DNA of 64,000 nt, from contig NZ_RBKU01000001.1 of assembly GCF_003633615.1 (NCBI RefSeq), positions 3,534,001 to 3,598,000 of the forward strand. Reading direction: 5' to 3'. A program made the position numbers and the translations under genes. The notes below the pieces were generated by a model. That model made no database searches, was not told the origin of the DNA, and saw only the letters and a program-made list of their open reading frames with translations. Position 1 is the stretch's first letter. Every line of letters starts with the position of its first letter. This stretch comes from Mucilaginibacter gracilis (GTDB lineage: Bacteria > Bacteroidota > Bacteroidia > Sphingobacteriales > Sphingobacteriaceae). Below, piece by piece: positions 56,462 to 64,000 of this stretch.

Positions 56462-57604
56462 ATGAATAAAAGATACATTTTTTTAATTGGCCCTGTAGCA
56501 ATGCTGATGTGGGTATCATGCAAGCAAGCCCCCAAACAAATTACTGCATTGCCGCCAACTGCTGTAACTCTTGTATCAGCCGAAAAAGGCAACGCCATTT
56601 ATTACGATCAATACCCGGGCGTTGTAGTGCCCTTAAACAGTGTTGAATTACGGTCGCAGGTGGCGGGATATTTAACGGGCATTTTTTTTAAGGAAGGTGA
56701 CGTGGTTGAAAAAGGTAAGCCATTATATGAGATAGACCGCCGTAAATATCAATCGGCGTATTTGCAGGCCCAGGCCAATTTAAGCAGCGCCCAGGCAAAC
56801 CTGATACGCTCGCAAAAAGATGCCGACAGGTACAACCAGCTTTTAAAGCAGGATGCTGTTGCCAAGCAACTGGTTGATAATGCTACGGCCACATTAGCCA
56901 GCAGCCAAAGCCAGGTTGAATCGGCAAAGGCAGGCGTAGTATCAGCTAAAACAGATTTGGATTATTCGTTAATCCGGGCCCCTTTTACGGGCCGTATTGG
57001 TATATCCCAGGTTAAACTGGGTGCGCAGGTTAGCCCCGGTACAACGCTGTTAAACACCATATCGAGCGAAGACCCGATTGCCGTTGATTTTGTGGTTGAC
57101 GAAAAAGATATTCCGCGTTTTGCGGCCATGCAGAGCAAACCGGCCATTAAGGCCGATTCAACCTTTATGTTGAGTTCGTCAACCGGGGTAGCCTACAAGC
57201 AACCGGGTAAAATATTGGTGATTGATAGGGGTGTTGATAACCAATCAGGAACGATCAAGGTTGGTATCCAGTTCCCTAATCCCAAAAAGGAATTAATAAG
57301 CGGAATGAGCGTGGTATTAAAAGTATTGAACCAGCAATCGGGCGTACAGGTTTTAATACCTTACAAAGCCATTACCGAGCAAATGGGCGAATTTTTTGTG
57401 TTTGTATCGCAAAACGATACCATAGCTGTGCAGCACAAGGTACAGGTTGGGCCGCGTGTTAGCGATAAAATTGTGATAATGAGCGGTATAAACGAAGGTG
57501 ATAAGGTTGTTACCGAAGGTTTGAACCGCTTGCGCGATAAGGGTAAGATACAGGTTGGGCCGCCAAAACAATCGGCACAGGGCCAGCAACAAGCACCAAA
57601 ATAA
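56462..57604 (+). CDS. RND efflux periplasmic adaptor lipoprotein
   Basis: 380 residues. Lipobox WVSC with Cys20. Domains in order are typical of AcrA/MexA: a barrel-sandwich start (QVAGYLTGIFFKEGDVVEKG), a helical hairpin (about 95-165, AYLQAQANLSSAQANLIRSQ), the returning lipoyl half (DLDYSLIRAPFTGRIGI), a beta-barrel and a membrane-proximal domain (LIPYKAITEQMGEFFVFV). It links the RND pump to TolC. The RND gene starts 14 bases later. Confidence 0.95.
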   Translation: MNKRYIFLIGPVAMLMWVSCKQAPKQITALPPTAVTLVSAEKGNAIYYDQYPGVVVPLNSVELRSQVAGYLTGIFFKEGDVVEKGKPLYEIDRRKYQSAYLQAQANLSSAQANLIRSQKDADRYNQLLKQDAVAKQLVDNATATLASSQSQVESAKAGVVSAKTDLDYSLIRAPFTGRIGISQVKLGAQVSPGTTLLNTISSEDPIAVDFVVDEKDIPRFAAMQSKPAIKADSTFMLSSSTGVAYKQPGKILVIDRGVDNQSGTIKVGIQFPNPKKELISGMSVVLKVLNQQSGVQVLIPYKAITEQMGEFFVFVSQNDTIAVQHKVQVGPRVSDKIVIMSGINEGDKVVTEGLNRLRDKGKIQVGPPKQSAQGQQQAPK

Positions 57605-57618
57605 TTTAAGATTTAAGC

Positions 57619-60600
57619 ATGATCGCAGAAACTTTTATAAAAAGGCCGGTAACAGCAATTGTTATATCAATAGTTATTTTGATAGTAGGCGTGCTGGCTA
57701 TTACCAGTTTACCTATAGGCCAGTATCCCGAAATTACACCGCCTACCGTACAAATAACAAGTACCTATACCGGTGCCGATGCCCAAACAGTTGAGCAAAC
57801 TGTAGCTACGCCCATAGAAGTACAGGTGAATGGTACACCCGGTATGACATACCTTACCAGTAACAGCACCAGTAACGGCGCCATGAGCATGACGGCCAAT
57901 TTTGAAGTGGGTACCGATATTAACAATGCCACACTGGATGTGCAAAACCGGGTAAGTATAGCACAGCCTACCTTACCGCAGGAAGTACAGCGTTTAGGTA
58001 TTACCACCAAAAAGCGTAACCCAAGTATTTTAATGCTGGTGGCAATTTATTCGCCAAAGGGTACGCACAACGTAACTTTTACCGATAACTACGCCAATAT
58101 TTTTATCCGCGATGCCCTTTTAAGAACAAAGGGTGTGGGAGATATTGTTAGCCGCGCCGACGATTTTAGTATGCGTATTTGGCTAAAGCCCGATAAACTG
58201 GCTATTTTGGGTATAACAGCCGCCCAAGTAACTGCTGCCCTGCAAGAGCAAAATGCACAGATAGCTGCCGGTACTGTGGGTGCGCCGCCGCAACAAAACG
58301 CACAAACGTTTGAATATACGGTTTACGTAAAAGGCCGTTTGGTTCAACCCGAAGAATTTGGCAACATTGTAGTAAAAACAAACGCCGCCACAGGTAGCGT
58401 GGTTTATTTAAAAGATGTTGCCCGCATTGAGTTAGGTAAATTTAACTACTCTGGTAACTCATTTGTTGATGGAAAAAAGGCATCATACCTGCTGGTGTAC
58501 CAGGCTCCGGGCAGTAACGCTATCGAAACCGCACAAGGCATTTATGATACCATGGATGAGCTAAAGAAAGCTTTTCCGGCTGATATTGATTACGTGGTTC
58601 CGTTCGAATCGATAACGGTTGTAAAGGTATCCGTGCATGAGGTTGTTGAAACCTTGCTCATAGCTTTGGCCCTGGTTATTGTGGTAGTATTCCTGTTTCT
58701 ACAAAGCTGGAGGGCAACGCTTATCCCTGTGTTGGCTATCCCGGTTTCAATTATCGGTACATTCATATTCTTTATTCCGTTAGGGTTTACTATTAATACT
58801 TTAACACTGTTTGGTTTTGTATTGGCCATTGGTATTGTGGTTGATGATGCCATTGTGGTGGTTGAGGCCGTACAACATTATATTGACGAAAAAGGCATGG
58901 ACCCTAAAGAGGCTACCATGAACGCCATGCGCGATATATCGGCGCCCGTTATTGCAATTGCCTTAATATTGGCGGCGGTGTTTGTTCCGGTAGGTTTTAT
59001 ACCGGGTATAGTAGGCCGTTTGTATCAGCAGTTTGCCATCACTATTGCCATATCGGTAATGATATCGGCTTTCGTGGCACTTTCATTAACTCCTGCGCTT
59101 TGTACGTTGATACTGAAGCCGATGAAACTGGACGAGTCGTCTAAAGGGTTGGATAAGTTCTTCTTTAAATTTAATGGTTGGTTTGGCCGCGTAACCGGCA
59201 AATACCAAAATGGTGTTGCGCGAAGTATAAAAAACTCCAAGTTTGTTATAGTAATATTATTGTGTATCATTATTGGGGCTGTAATGTTATTTAAGTACAA
59301 ACCAAGCGGTTTTATACCAACGGAAGATGATGGCCGCGTTTACATAACCTTTGATTTACCCGAGGCCTCGTCAACCGGTAGAACAGTTAACGTAATAACC
59401 CGGATGATGCATATGTTGGATAGTGTGCCCGGCGTACAGCATTATGCTGCCTTGGGTGGCTTAAACGTTGTTTCCTTCGCAACAAAATCAAACAGTGGAA
59501 CCATATTTTGCCAGCTAAAACCCTGGGATGAGCGTACAAAACCAGAAGACCAGTTATTAGGGCCCAAAGGTTTAGTTGCATCACTTCAAAAGAAATTTTC
59601 GACTACCATAAAAGAGGCAAACGTTGTAGTTATTTCGCCACCGGCAATACCCGGTTTAGGCACAACTGCAGGCTTTGCATTTAACTTAGAACAACGCGAA
59701 ACCGGTGATATAAAAGCCTTTGAAAAAGTGGTGCAGACTTTTGTTGCCGCCATAAACCAGCGAAAAGAAATTGGCAAGGCTTTCTCATTCTTTACGGCGC
59801 GCACACCGGGTTACCAGTTAACCATCGATCGTGAAAAGTGTAAAAAGCTGGGTGTAAGTATATCCGACGTGGGTAACGCCTTGCAAACCTACCTGGGTAG
59901 TGCTTACGTTAACGACTTTACAATTTATGGCCGTAATTTTCGCGTAGTTGAACAAGCCGATACTAATTACCGCGCCGACATTAAGAACCTGAGCGGATAT
60001 TTTGTACGAAACTCCGGCGGTACAATGGTGCCTGTAAGCACGCTTACCAGCTATAAGTTAACCGAGAGTGCCCCGTTAATATCGCACTTTAACCTGTTCC
60101 GCTCAACCGAAATTGATGGTAGCCCTGCACCGGGCTATAGTAGCGGCGACGCTTTAAATGCCTTAAAAGAAGTAGCTGCTCAAACGCTGCCGCAAGGCTA
60201 CAGTTACGAGTTTTCGGGCTTAAGCCGCGAAGAAATATTATCCGGTTCAAAAACCGTATATATCTTCATTCTTTCGCTCATGTTCGTATTCTTGTTTTTA
60301 GCGGCTCTGTACGAGAGTTGGTCGGTGCCGTTCTCTGTATTACTCGCGGTGCCGTTGGGTGCCTTTGGGGCCATTTTAGCACTAACCTTTAGGCCATTAC
60401 TTACCGATAACGTGTACGCGCAAATAGGTTTGATAACTTTGATAGGTTTAGCTGCCAAAAACGCCATCCTGATAGTGGAGTTTGCCAAGGAACGGGTTGA
60501 CCGTGGGATGGAAGTTGTTAAAGCCACTTTAGAGGCTGTACACTTGCGCCTGCGCCCAATTATCATGACATCGATGGCGTTTATATTAGGTGTATTACCA

Positions 60601-60816
60601 TTAGTTGTAGCATCTGGCGCAGGCGCCGAGGCCCGTAAAACCATAGGTTGGACGGTTTTTGGCGGTATGCTTTCGGCAACCTTCCTGGCTATATTTATTG
60701 TGCCCGTGCTCTATGTGTTGATTACCAAATTTGCCTATGGTAAAAAGAAGCTTGACGAAATGCAAGCCAACTACAAACCCGACCCCGAGCATGACGATAT
60801 AACAGGCGTGGAATAA
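57619..60816 (+). CDS. HAE1-type RND multidrug efflux transporter
   Basis: 1065 residues, 12 membrane helices with two large periplasmic loops. The proton-relay region is present: GIVVDDAIVVVEAVQHYIDE (two Asp in helix 4) and GLAAKNAILIVEFAKERVDR (Lys in helix 10). Start MIAETFIKRPVTAIVISIVI and GQYPEITPPTVQITSTYTGA are standard for AcrB-like pumps, distinguishing it from heavy-metal CusA. It expels hydrophobic or amphipathic compounds through the adaptor and TolC partners encoded just upstream. A terminator follows at 60834. Confidence 0.96.
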   Translation: MIAETFIKRPVTAIVISIVILIVGVLAITSLPIGQYPEITPPTVQITSTYTGADAQTVEQTVATPIEVQVNGTPGMTYLTSNSTSNGAMSMTANFEVGTDINNATLDVQNRVSIAQPTLPQEVQRLGITTKKRNPSILMLVAIYSPKGTHNVTFTDNYANIFIRDALLRTKGVGDIVSRADDFSMRIWLKPDKLAILGITAAQVTAALQEQNAQIAAGTVGAPPQQNAQTFEYTVYVKGRLVQPEEFGNIVVKTNAATGSVVYLKDVARIELGKFNYSGNSFVDGKKASYLLVYQAPGSNAIETAQGIYDTMDELKKAFPADIDYVVPFESITVVKVSVHEVVETLLIALALVIVVVFLFLQSWRATLIPVLAIPVSIIGTFIFFIPLGFTINTLTLFGFVLAIGIVVDDAIVVVEAVQHYIDEKGMDPKEATMNAMRDISAPVIAIALILAAVFVPVGFIPGIVGRLYQQFAITIAISVMISAFVALSLTPALCTLILKPMKLDESSKGLDKFFFKFNGWFGRVTGKYQNGVARSIKNSKFVIVILLCIIIGAVMLFKYKPSGFIPTEDDGRVYITFDLPEASSTGRTVNVITRMMHMLDSVPGVQHYAALGGLNVVSFATKSNSGTIFCQLKPWDERTKPEDQLLGPKGLVASLQKKFSTTIKEANVVVISPPAIPGLGTTAGFAFNLEQRETGDIKAFEKVVQTFVAAINQRKEIGKAFSFFTARTPGYQLTIDREKCKKLGVSISDVGNALQTYLGSAYVNDFTIYGRNFRVVEQADTNYRADIKNLSGYFVRNSGGTMVPVSTLTSYKLTESAPLISHFNLFRSTEIDGSPAPGYSSGDALNALKEVAAQTLPQGYSYEFSGLSREEILSGSKTVYIFILSLMFVFLFLAALYESWSVPFSVLLAVPLGAFGAILALTFRPLLTDNVYAQIGLITLIGLAAKNAILIVEFAKERVDRGMEVVKATLEAVHLRLRPIIMTSMAFILGVLPLVVASGAGAEARKTIGWTVFGGMLSATFLAIFIVPVLYVLITKFAYGKKKLDEMQANYKPDPEHDDITGVE

Positions 60817-60833
60817 TATTGTACTAACCCGAG

Positions 60834-60864
60834 AGCCTCAAACTTAACTGTTTGGGGCTTTTTG
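60834..60864 (+). terminator. Intrinsic terminator of the efflux operon
   Basis: A 10-bp stem (60834-60843 with 60850-60859, one G-T pair), a 6-nt loop and T5. It lies 18 bases after the RND stop. Confidence 0.9.
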
Positions 60865-60934
60865 TTGCATTAAACGTAATAAAATTGCATTAAAAGCGTT
60901 CAAAAATAAAAAGGTTAAAAAGAACCATGGATTG

Positions 60935-60966
60935 TTTGAATTTTTAGTTTCAGGTTATTAACTTTA
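60935..60966 (+). promoter_or_regulatory. Promoter-like pair before an orphan terminator
   Basis: TTTG at 60935-60938, 20 bases, TAACTTTA at 60959-60966: one mismatch (final base) and one extra spacer base from the Bacteroidota consensus. No gene starts nearby. Confidence 0.4.
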
Positions 60967-60972
60967 TACAAT

Positions 60973-61065
60973 ACCGTCGAACGCATAGCAATCAAATTAT
61001 GGTGCCAGCCAAAAGTTTGATAATAAATACGTTGATTAGGAGCTTAGTAATAAGCTCCTTTTTCG
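60973..61065 (+). ncRNA. Candidate small RNA between the efflux operon and aroC
   Basis: Between the promoter-like pair above and a perfect intrinsic terminator (aggagctta 61038-61046, loop gtaa, taagctcct 61051-61059, T5 ending 61063) lie about 65 bases with no convincing coding sequence. A discrete transcript of roughly 90 nucleotides is predicted. The remainder to 61234 shows nothing recognisable. Confidence 0.42.
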
Positions 61066-61234
61066 TTTCAAAAATTTGGGGAAAGGTTCTGAAAATTATT
61101 AACCGAAGCACACAGAAAGAGCAATACTATAATTTCACGGAAATCTTAGTGCGCTGTTTTTTACATGCATGTTTTAGCAAAAGAAATTTACCCCTCTAAT
61201 ATCCCGGTATTCATGAGTGGGTATTAAAATCTCT

Positions 61235-62326
61235 TTATAAGTGCGAATTTTTATTTCTCAACCAATGATCGGCTATCACCAAGGCTGCCATAGCTTCAAC
61301 AATAGGCACGGCGCGCGGTACTACGCAAGGATCGTGGCGGCCCTTGCCACTTATTTCGGCGGCATTGCCTGCGGCATCTATAGTTTGCTGGTTGTGCATA
61401 ATAGTGGCAACGGGTTTAAAGGCAACCTTAAACTCAATGGGCATACCATTGCTTATGCCGCCTTGTATACCACCACTAAAGTTGGTGATAGTTTTAACAT
61501 CGCCTAAATGGTTTTTAACAAAAATGTCGTTATGCTCCGAGCCCCGCATTTCGCTGCCCGAAAAACCCGAACCAAATTCAAAACCATGCACGGCGTTAAT
61601 GCTCAACATAGCCTTGCCTAATTCGGCGTGCAGCTTATCAAAAACAGGTTCGCCTAGCCCAACCGGGCAGTTTAATATGTGGCAACTCACTTTGCCGCCA
61701 ACGGTATCGCCATCTTTACGTACCGAATCAATAAAATCAATCATTTCAACAGCAGTACCGGGGTCGGCACAGCGTAAAATGTTGCTTTCGCGGATAGCTA
61801 AAAACTCTTTCGCGCTTGTTATGGTTACGTTAGGTGCATCAATTTTACCAACACTGCTAACATGGGCCAATATTTCTATCCCCTGTGTTTTTAACAACAA
61901 TTTAGCAACAGCCCCGGCAGCCACGCGTGCAGCCGTTTCGCGCGCTGATGAGCGGCCCCCACCACGATGATCGCGGATGCCATACTTGGTTTGATAAGTA
62001 TAATCTGCATGTGATGGCCGAAAAACATCAGTATTATGGCTGTAATCCTTCGATCGCTGGTCTTCATTCGGTATCAGCATGGCAATAGGCGTTCCGGTAG
62101 TTTTACCCTCAAATACGCCCGAAAGTATCTTAACCGTATCGCTCTCCTTACGCTGCGTAGTAATTTTACTTTGACCAGGCTTGCGCTTATCCAACTCACC
62201 CTGAATATATTCCATATCAATAGGCAATTGCGCAGGGCAGCCATCTATAATCACCCCGATAGCCTCGCCGTGCGATTCCCCAAAAGTTGTTATCCTGAAT
62301 ATTTGTCCGAATGAATTACCAGCCAT
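61235..62326 (-). CDS. aroC: Chorismate synthase
   Basis: 363 residues. [20 protein letters not shown] at the start (the FGESHG flavin-site His), the [20 protein letters not shown] region present as [20 protein letters not shown] near 122, and [20 protein letters not shown] near the end are the three signatures of the family. It converts 5-enolpyruvylshikimate-3-phosphate, the AroA product, to chorismate using reduced FMN. It is third in the unit after the DAHP synthase/chorismate mutase gene and aroA. A palindromic repeat fills the gap to aroA. Confidence 0.97.
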   Translation of the reverse strand: MAGNSFGQIFRITTFGESHGEAIGVIIDGCPAQLPIDMEYIQGELDKRKPGQSKITTQRKESDTVKILSGVFEGKTTGTPIAMLIPNEDQRSKDYSHNTDVFRPSHADYTYQTKYGIRDHRGGGRSSARETAARVAAGAVAKLLLKTQGIEILAHVSSVGKIDAPNVTITSAKEFLAIRESNILRCADPGTAVEMIDFIDSVRKDGDTVGGKVSCHILNCPVGLGEPVFDKLHAELGKAMLSINAVHGFEFGSGFSGSEMRGSEHNDIFVKNHLGDVKTITNFSGGIQGGISNGMPIEFKVAFKPVATIMHNQQTIDAAGNAAEISGKGRHDPCVVPRAVPIVEAMAALVIADHWLRNKNSHL

Positions 62327-62372
62327 TGTGTAAGATATGAGATGTTAGATATGAGTATTGAGATACATAGTT

Positions 62373-62467
62373 TGTCATTGCGAGGAACGAAGCAACCGCT
62401 TGCTTTACAGAGCGGCTTTGCAGGTTCGCTTTGCTTCCGTGCGGTTGCTTCGTACCTCGCAATGACA
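62373..62467. repeat. Palindromic repeat with 27-nt arms between aroC and aroA
   Basis: Arms at 62373-62399 (tgtcattgcgaggaacgaag...) and 62441-62467 are inverted copies differing at one base, separated by 41 bases rich in related words (gcttgctttacag, ttgcttccgtgcgg). Short direct repeats of gatatgaga-type sequence flank it (about 62332-62368). It lies within the aro unit and would form a large hairpin in the transcript. Confidence 0.85.
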
Positions 62468-62477
62468 CAGTTTTAGT

Positions 62478-63824
62478 TTATTTTTTAATTGAAAATCCCA
62501 CCTTTTCCAAATCCGACCAAAATGCCGGGTACGATTTTTCAACCACCGTGGGGTCTTCAATTTCAACCTGTGGAATTACCAGGGCCAGGGGGGCAAAAGC
62601 CATAGCCATGCGGTGGTCTTCGTAAGTATGAATAATCACCTTTTCGGGAATACGCTTTTCGCTGCAATCCAATTTATATACCTGTCCTTTTTCAGTGAGT
62701 TTCACGCCTATTTTAGCCAACTCATTTTGCAGGGCGGCTATACGGTCGGTTTCCTTAATTTTAAGGGTTTCCAATCCCGTAAAGGTAGCATCATGGCCTA
62801 ACGCGGCGCAAACCACAATAACGGTTTGAGCTAGGTCCGGGCATTCCTTAAAATCAAATATCTTGCGTAAAATGGGTTTAGCTTCCTTTTGCAGATATAC
62901 GCCGCCATCTTTAAATTGCGATGTAATTCCAAAATTTGCCATTATTTCCGTTATCACACTATCGCCCTGTAGGCTGTAAGCCTTTAAAGCAGGTAAAAAT
63001 AGTTCGGCAGTGTTTGATAATGCCGCAATAGCATACCAGTACGAAGCCGCGCTCCAATCGGGTTCAACCACCAAATCGGTTTCTTTAAAAGGCTGGCTTT
63101 CTATGCCAATACTGTTACCTGCCCAAGTATGCGCAATGCCGGCTTGCTGTAGCATGGCCAGAGTCATCTCAACATACGGTTTAGAAGTCAGTTCGCCCTC
63201 AATCTCCAATGTTAAACCCTGAGGCAAGCTCGAAGCTATTAACAGCAATGCTGTAATATACTGACTGCTGATATCGCCTTTAATAGCAATGCGGTTGGTT
63301 TGCTGTTCAAAGCCACTATGAATTTTAATAGGAGGGAAGCCATCGTTAATTTCATAATCAATTTTAGCACCCAGCTTGCGCATAGCATCAACCAACACGC
63401 CAATGGGGCGTTGCTGCATACGTTGTGTGCCTGTTAGCACTACATTTTTATCCTGCAAGGGTAAATAGGCGGTCAAAAATCGCATCGCAGTGCCGGCAGG
63501 GCCGATGTTGATTTCGGATTTGAGATTTACGATTTCGGATTTGAGATTTACGATTTCGGATTTGGAAGGCTCCGAATCCCCGTCAGCCATTATGACTACT
63601 TGACTTCTGACCTCCGTCTTCTGACTACCGACTACCGACTCCTGATTCAAAACCCCTTTCAGCGTAACAGCATCAGCAGCGTCGCTCATGTTTTTTACCT
63701 TCACCTTGCCTTTGCTCAGGGCCTCAATAATGAGTGCCCTGTTGCATTCGCTTTTAGAACCGGTAAGCTGTATGGTTCCGCTAAGTGTTTTATCAGCCTT
63801 AGATATAATGATGTTACCTTGCAT
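62478..63824 (-). CDS. aroA: EPSP synthase with an in-frame repeat insertion
   Basis: 448 residues, about 35-45 more than usual. Catalytic landmarks: LTGSKSECNRALIIEALSKG near 20-39, NIGPAGTAMRFLTAYL near 106-121, EPDWSAASYWYA near 258 and YEDHRMAMAFAPLAL near 410. The fold is a double barrel made from two domains, and the enzyme joins phosphoenolpyruvate to shikimate-3-phosphate. Residues about 61-104 (GSQKTEVRSQ, KSEIVNLKSEIVNLKSE) have no place in the family and are encoded by tandem repeat DNA; the reading frame stays open. Activity is uncertain, but active-site residues are intact. Confidence 0.93.
   Translation of the reverse strand: MQGNIIISKADKTLSGTIQLTGSKSECNRALIIEALSKGKVKVKNMSDAADAVTLKGVLNQESVVGSQKTEVRSQVVIMADGDSEPSKSEIVNLKSEIVNLKSEINIGPAGTAMRFLTAYLPLQDKNVVLTGTQRMQQRPIGVLVDAMRKLGAKIDYEINDGFPPIKIHSGFEQQTNRIAIKGDISSQYITALLLIASSLPQGLTLEIEGELTSKPYVEMTLAMLQQAGIAHTWAGNSIGIESQPFKETDLVVEPDWSAASYWYAIAALSNTAELFLPALKAYSLQGDSVITEIMANFGITSQFKDGGVYLQKEAKPILRKIFDFKECPDLAQTVIVVCAALGHDATFTGLETLKIKETDRIAALQNELAKIGVKLTEKGQVYKLDCSEKRIPEKVIIHTYEDHRMAMAFAPLALVIPQVEIEDPTVVEKSYPAFWSDLEKVGFSIKK
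63513..63644. repeat. Repeat DNA inserted in frame inside aroA
   Basis: Two kinds of repeat are joined. The first is three near-copies of an 18-base unit (gatttcggatttgagattta, spaced 63513-63570) that also occurs between genes at 2101-2130 and 14946-15052. The second is three degenerate units of the tgactaccgact type (about 63600-63645). Both look like typical intergenic repeats of this phylum, yet here they encode protein. Confidence 0.8.
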
Positions 63825-63833
63825 TGCTGCTAT

Positions 63834-64000
63834 TTAAACGTGGGTTAAATGTTCTTGCTGGCTACCTGCTATACCATCCGTATTCATAATCTCGGTTTGT
63901 TTACGGATAGATTCGCTGTGTATCAATTCCAGCAATTTGCTTGTAAACTCTTCGCTTAATTTTAAGGCTTTTCCGTAGCTGATGCGTTTGTTCAATATCT
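63834..64000 (-). CDS. Type II chorismate mutase / DAHP synthase, C-terminal end (partial)
   Basis: The minus-strand frame is open from the window edge to TAA at 63834-63836, giving 54 residues that include RISYGKALKLSEEFTSKLLE and LIHSESIRKQ. This is the final helix of AroQ-type chorismate mutase as found at the C-terminus of bifunctional DAHP synthase/chorismate mutase proteins in Bacteroidota. Nine bases separate its stop from aroA. Assignment from a short tail plus its shikimate context. Confidence 0.72.
   Translation of the reverse strand, partial: ILNKRISYGKALKLSEEFTSKLLELIHSESIRKQTEIMNTDGIAGSQQEHLTHV

Noticed and set aside
60999..61199. 66-codon frame after the efflux operon
   Set aside because: It reads straight through a perfect terminator hairpin and has no family resemblance. 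The region is better explained as non-coding.
61344..61970. 208-codon open frame on the plus strand opposite aroC
   Set aside because: It is an antisense shadow of a conserved enzyme gene and has no recognisable domain.
63513..63570. CRISPR-like array in aroA
   Set aside because: The units are tandem without unique spacers, and they are translated in frame. No cas gene is nearby.

Overview
The window reads as chromosomal DNA of a Bacteroidota bacterium, most likely family Sphingobacteriaceae (Mucilaginibacter/Pedobacter-like). The indications are TTTG-N19-TAnnTTTG promoters instead of sigma70 boxes, near-absence of Shine-Dalgarno sequences, type IX secretion cargo with a PorP/SprF partner, DUF1800, DUF5686 and TonB-dependent proteins with carboxypeptidase-regulatory-like N-termini, futalosine-pathway menaquinone synthesis (mqnC), and a sphingolipid locus. 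The family-level call is inference. I saw no rRNA, tRNA, CRISPR array, prophage or plasmid backbone.

Layout. 1-1708: end of gltB, then gltD (glutamate synthase). 2162-4720: a solitary TonB-dependent receptor behind a consensus promoter and a long structured leader. 4882-6982: small accessory genes, namely an antitoxin-like orphan, a FISUMP lipoprotein, an unknown protein and a VapBC-like PIN module. 7067-9906: purE, a membrane protein, purK and a small membrane protein. 10046-12355: isocitrate dehydrogenase and a fasciclin protein. 12419-14945: a micro-ORF, nuoB, nuoA, and a HI0933-type flavoprotein whose start codon overlaps that of nuoA. 15055-21991: DsbA/FrnE-like oxidoreductase, a TolB-propeller/amidohydrolase fusion, a GNAT remnant, S1/P1 nuclease and small membrane proteins. 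22082-25425: recQ and mqnC. 25568-26259: a complete REP-associated transposase element with 34-bp inverted ends. 26298-33858: ModF-like ABC protein, CbpA-like co-chaperone, DUF1543, a degenerate receiver, pirin, a Crp-like regulator, lipoproteins and a glycosyltransferase-like protein. 34053-42830: DUF1800 protein, then a giant type IX cargo with its PorP/SprF partner. 42891-44144: two periplasmic proteins.

The centrepiece is 44243-54774, all on the minus strand. It looks like a nearly complete sphingolipid and inositol-lipid route in two transcription units. The first is serine palmitoyltransferase, GNAT-type ceramide synthase, NAD-dependent reductase and inositol-3-phosphate synthase. The second is a DUF5686 outer-membrane protein, a CDP-alcohol phosphotransferase (phosphatidylinositol-phosphate synthase candidate), DUF4833, an FA2H/Scs7-type hydroxylase and an AUR1/PAP2-type inositol-phosphorylceramide synthase candidate. 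Together they could build 2-hydroxylated inositol-phosphoryl dihydroceramide. No dedicated phosphatidylinositol-phosphate phosphatase is visible, and the DUF4833 and DUF5686 proteins have no assigned role. A TolC/adaptor/RND tripartite pump (55113-60816) diverges from this locus.

61235-64000 is a shikimate cluster (aroC, aroA and the end of a type II chorismate mutase/DAHP synthase gene). aroA carries an in-frame insertion built from the same repeat vocabulary seen between genes elsewhere. Repeats are a theme of the window: three G/C-rich hairpins directly after stop codons, AT-rich 'atttcggat' repeats, RAYT-type palindromes and a 27-nt-arm palindrome between aroC and aroA. Two intergenic stretches look like small RNA genes.
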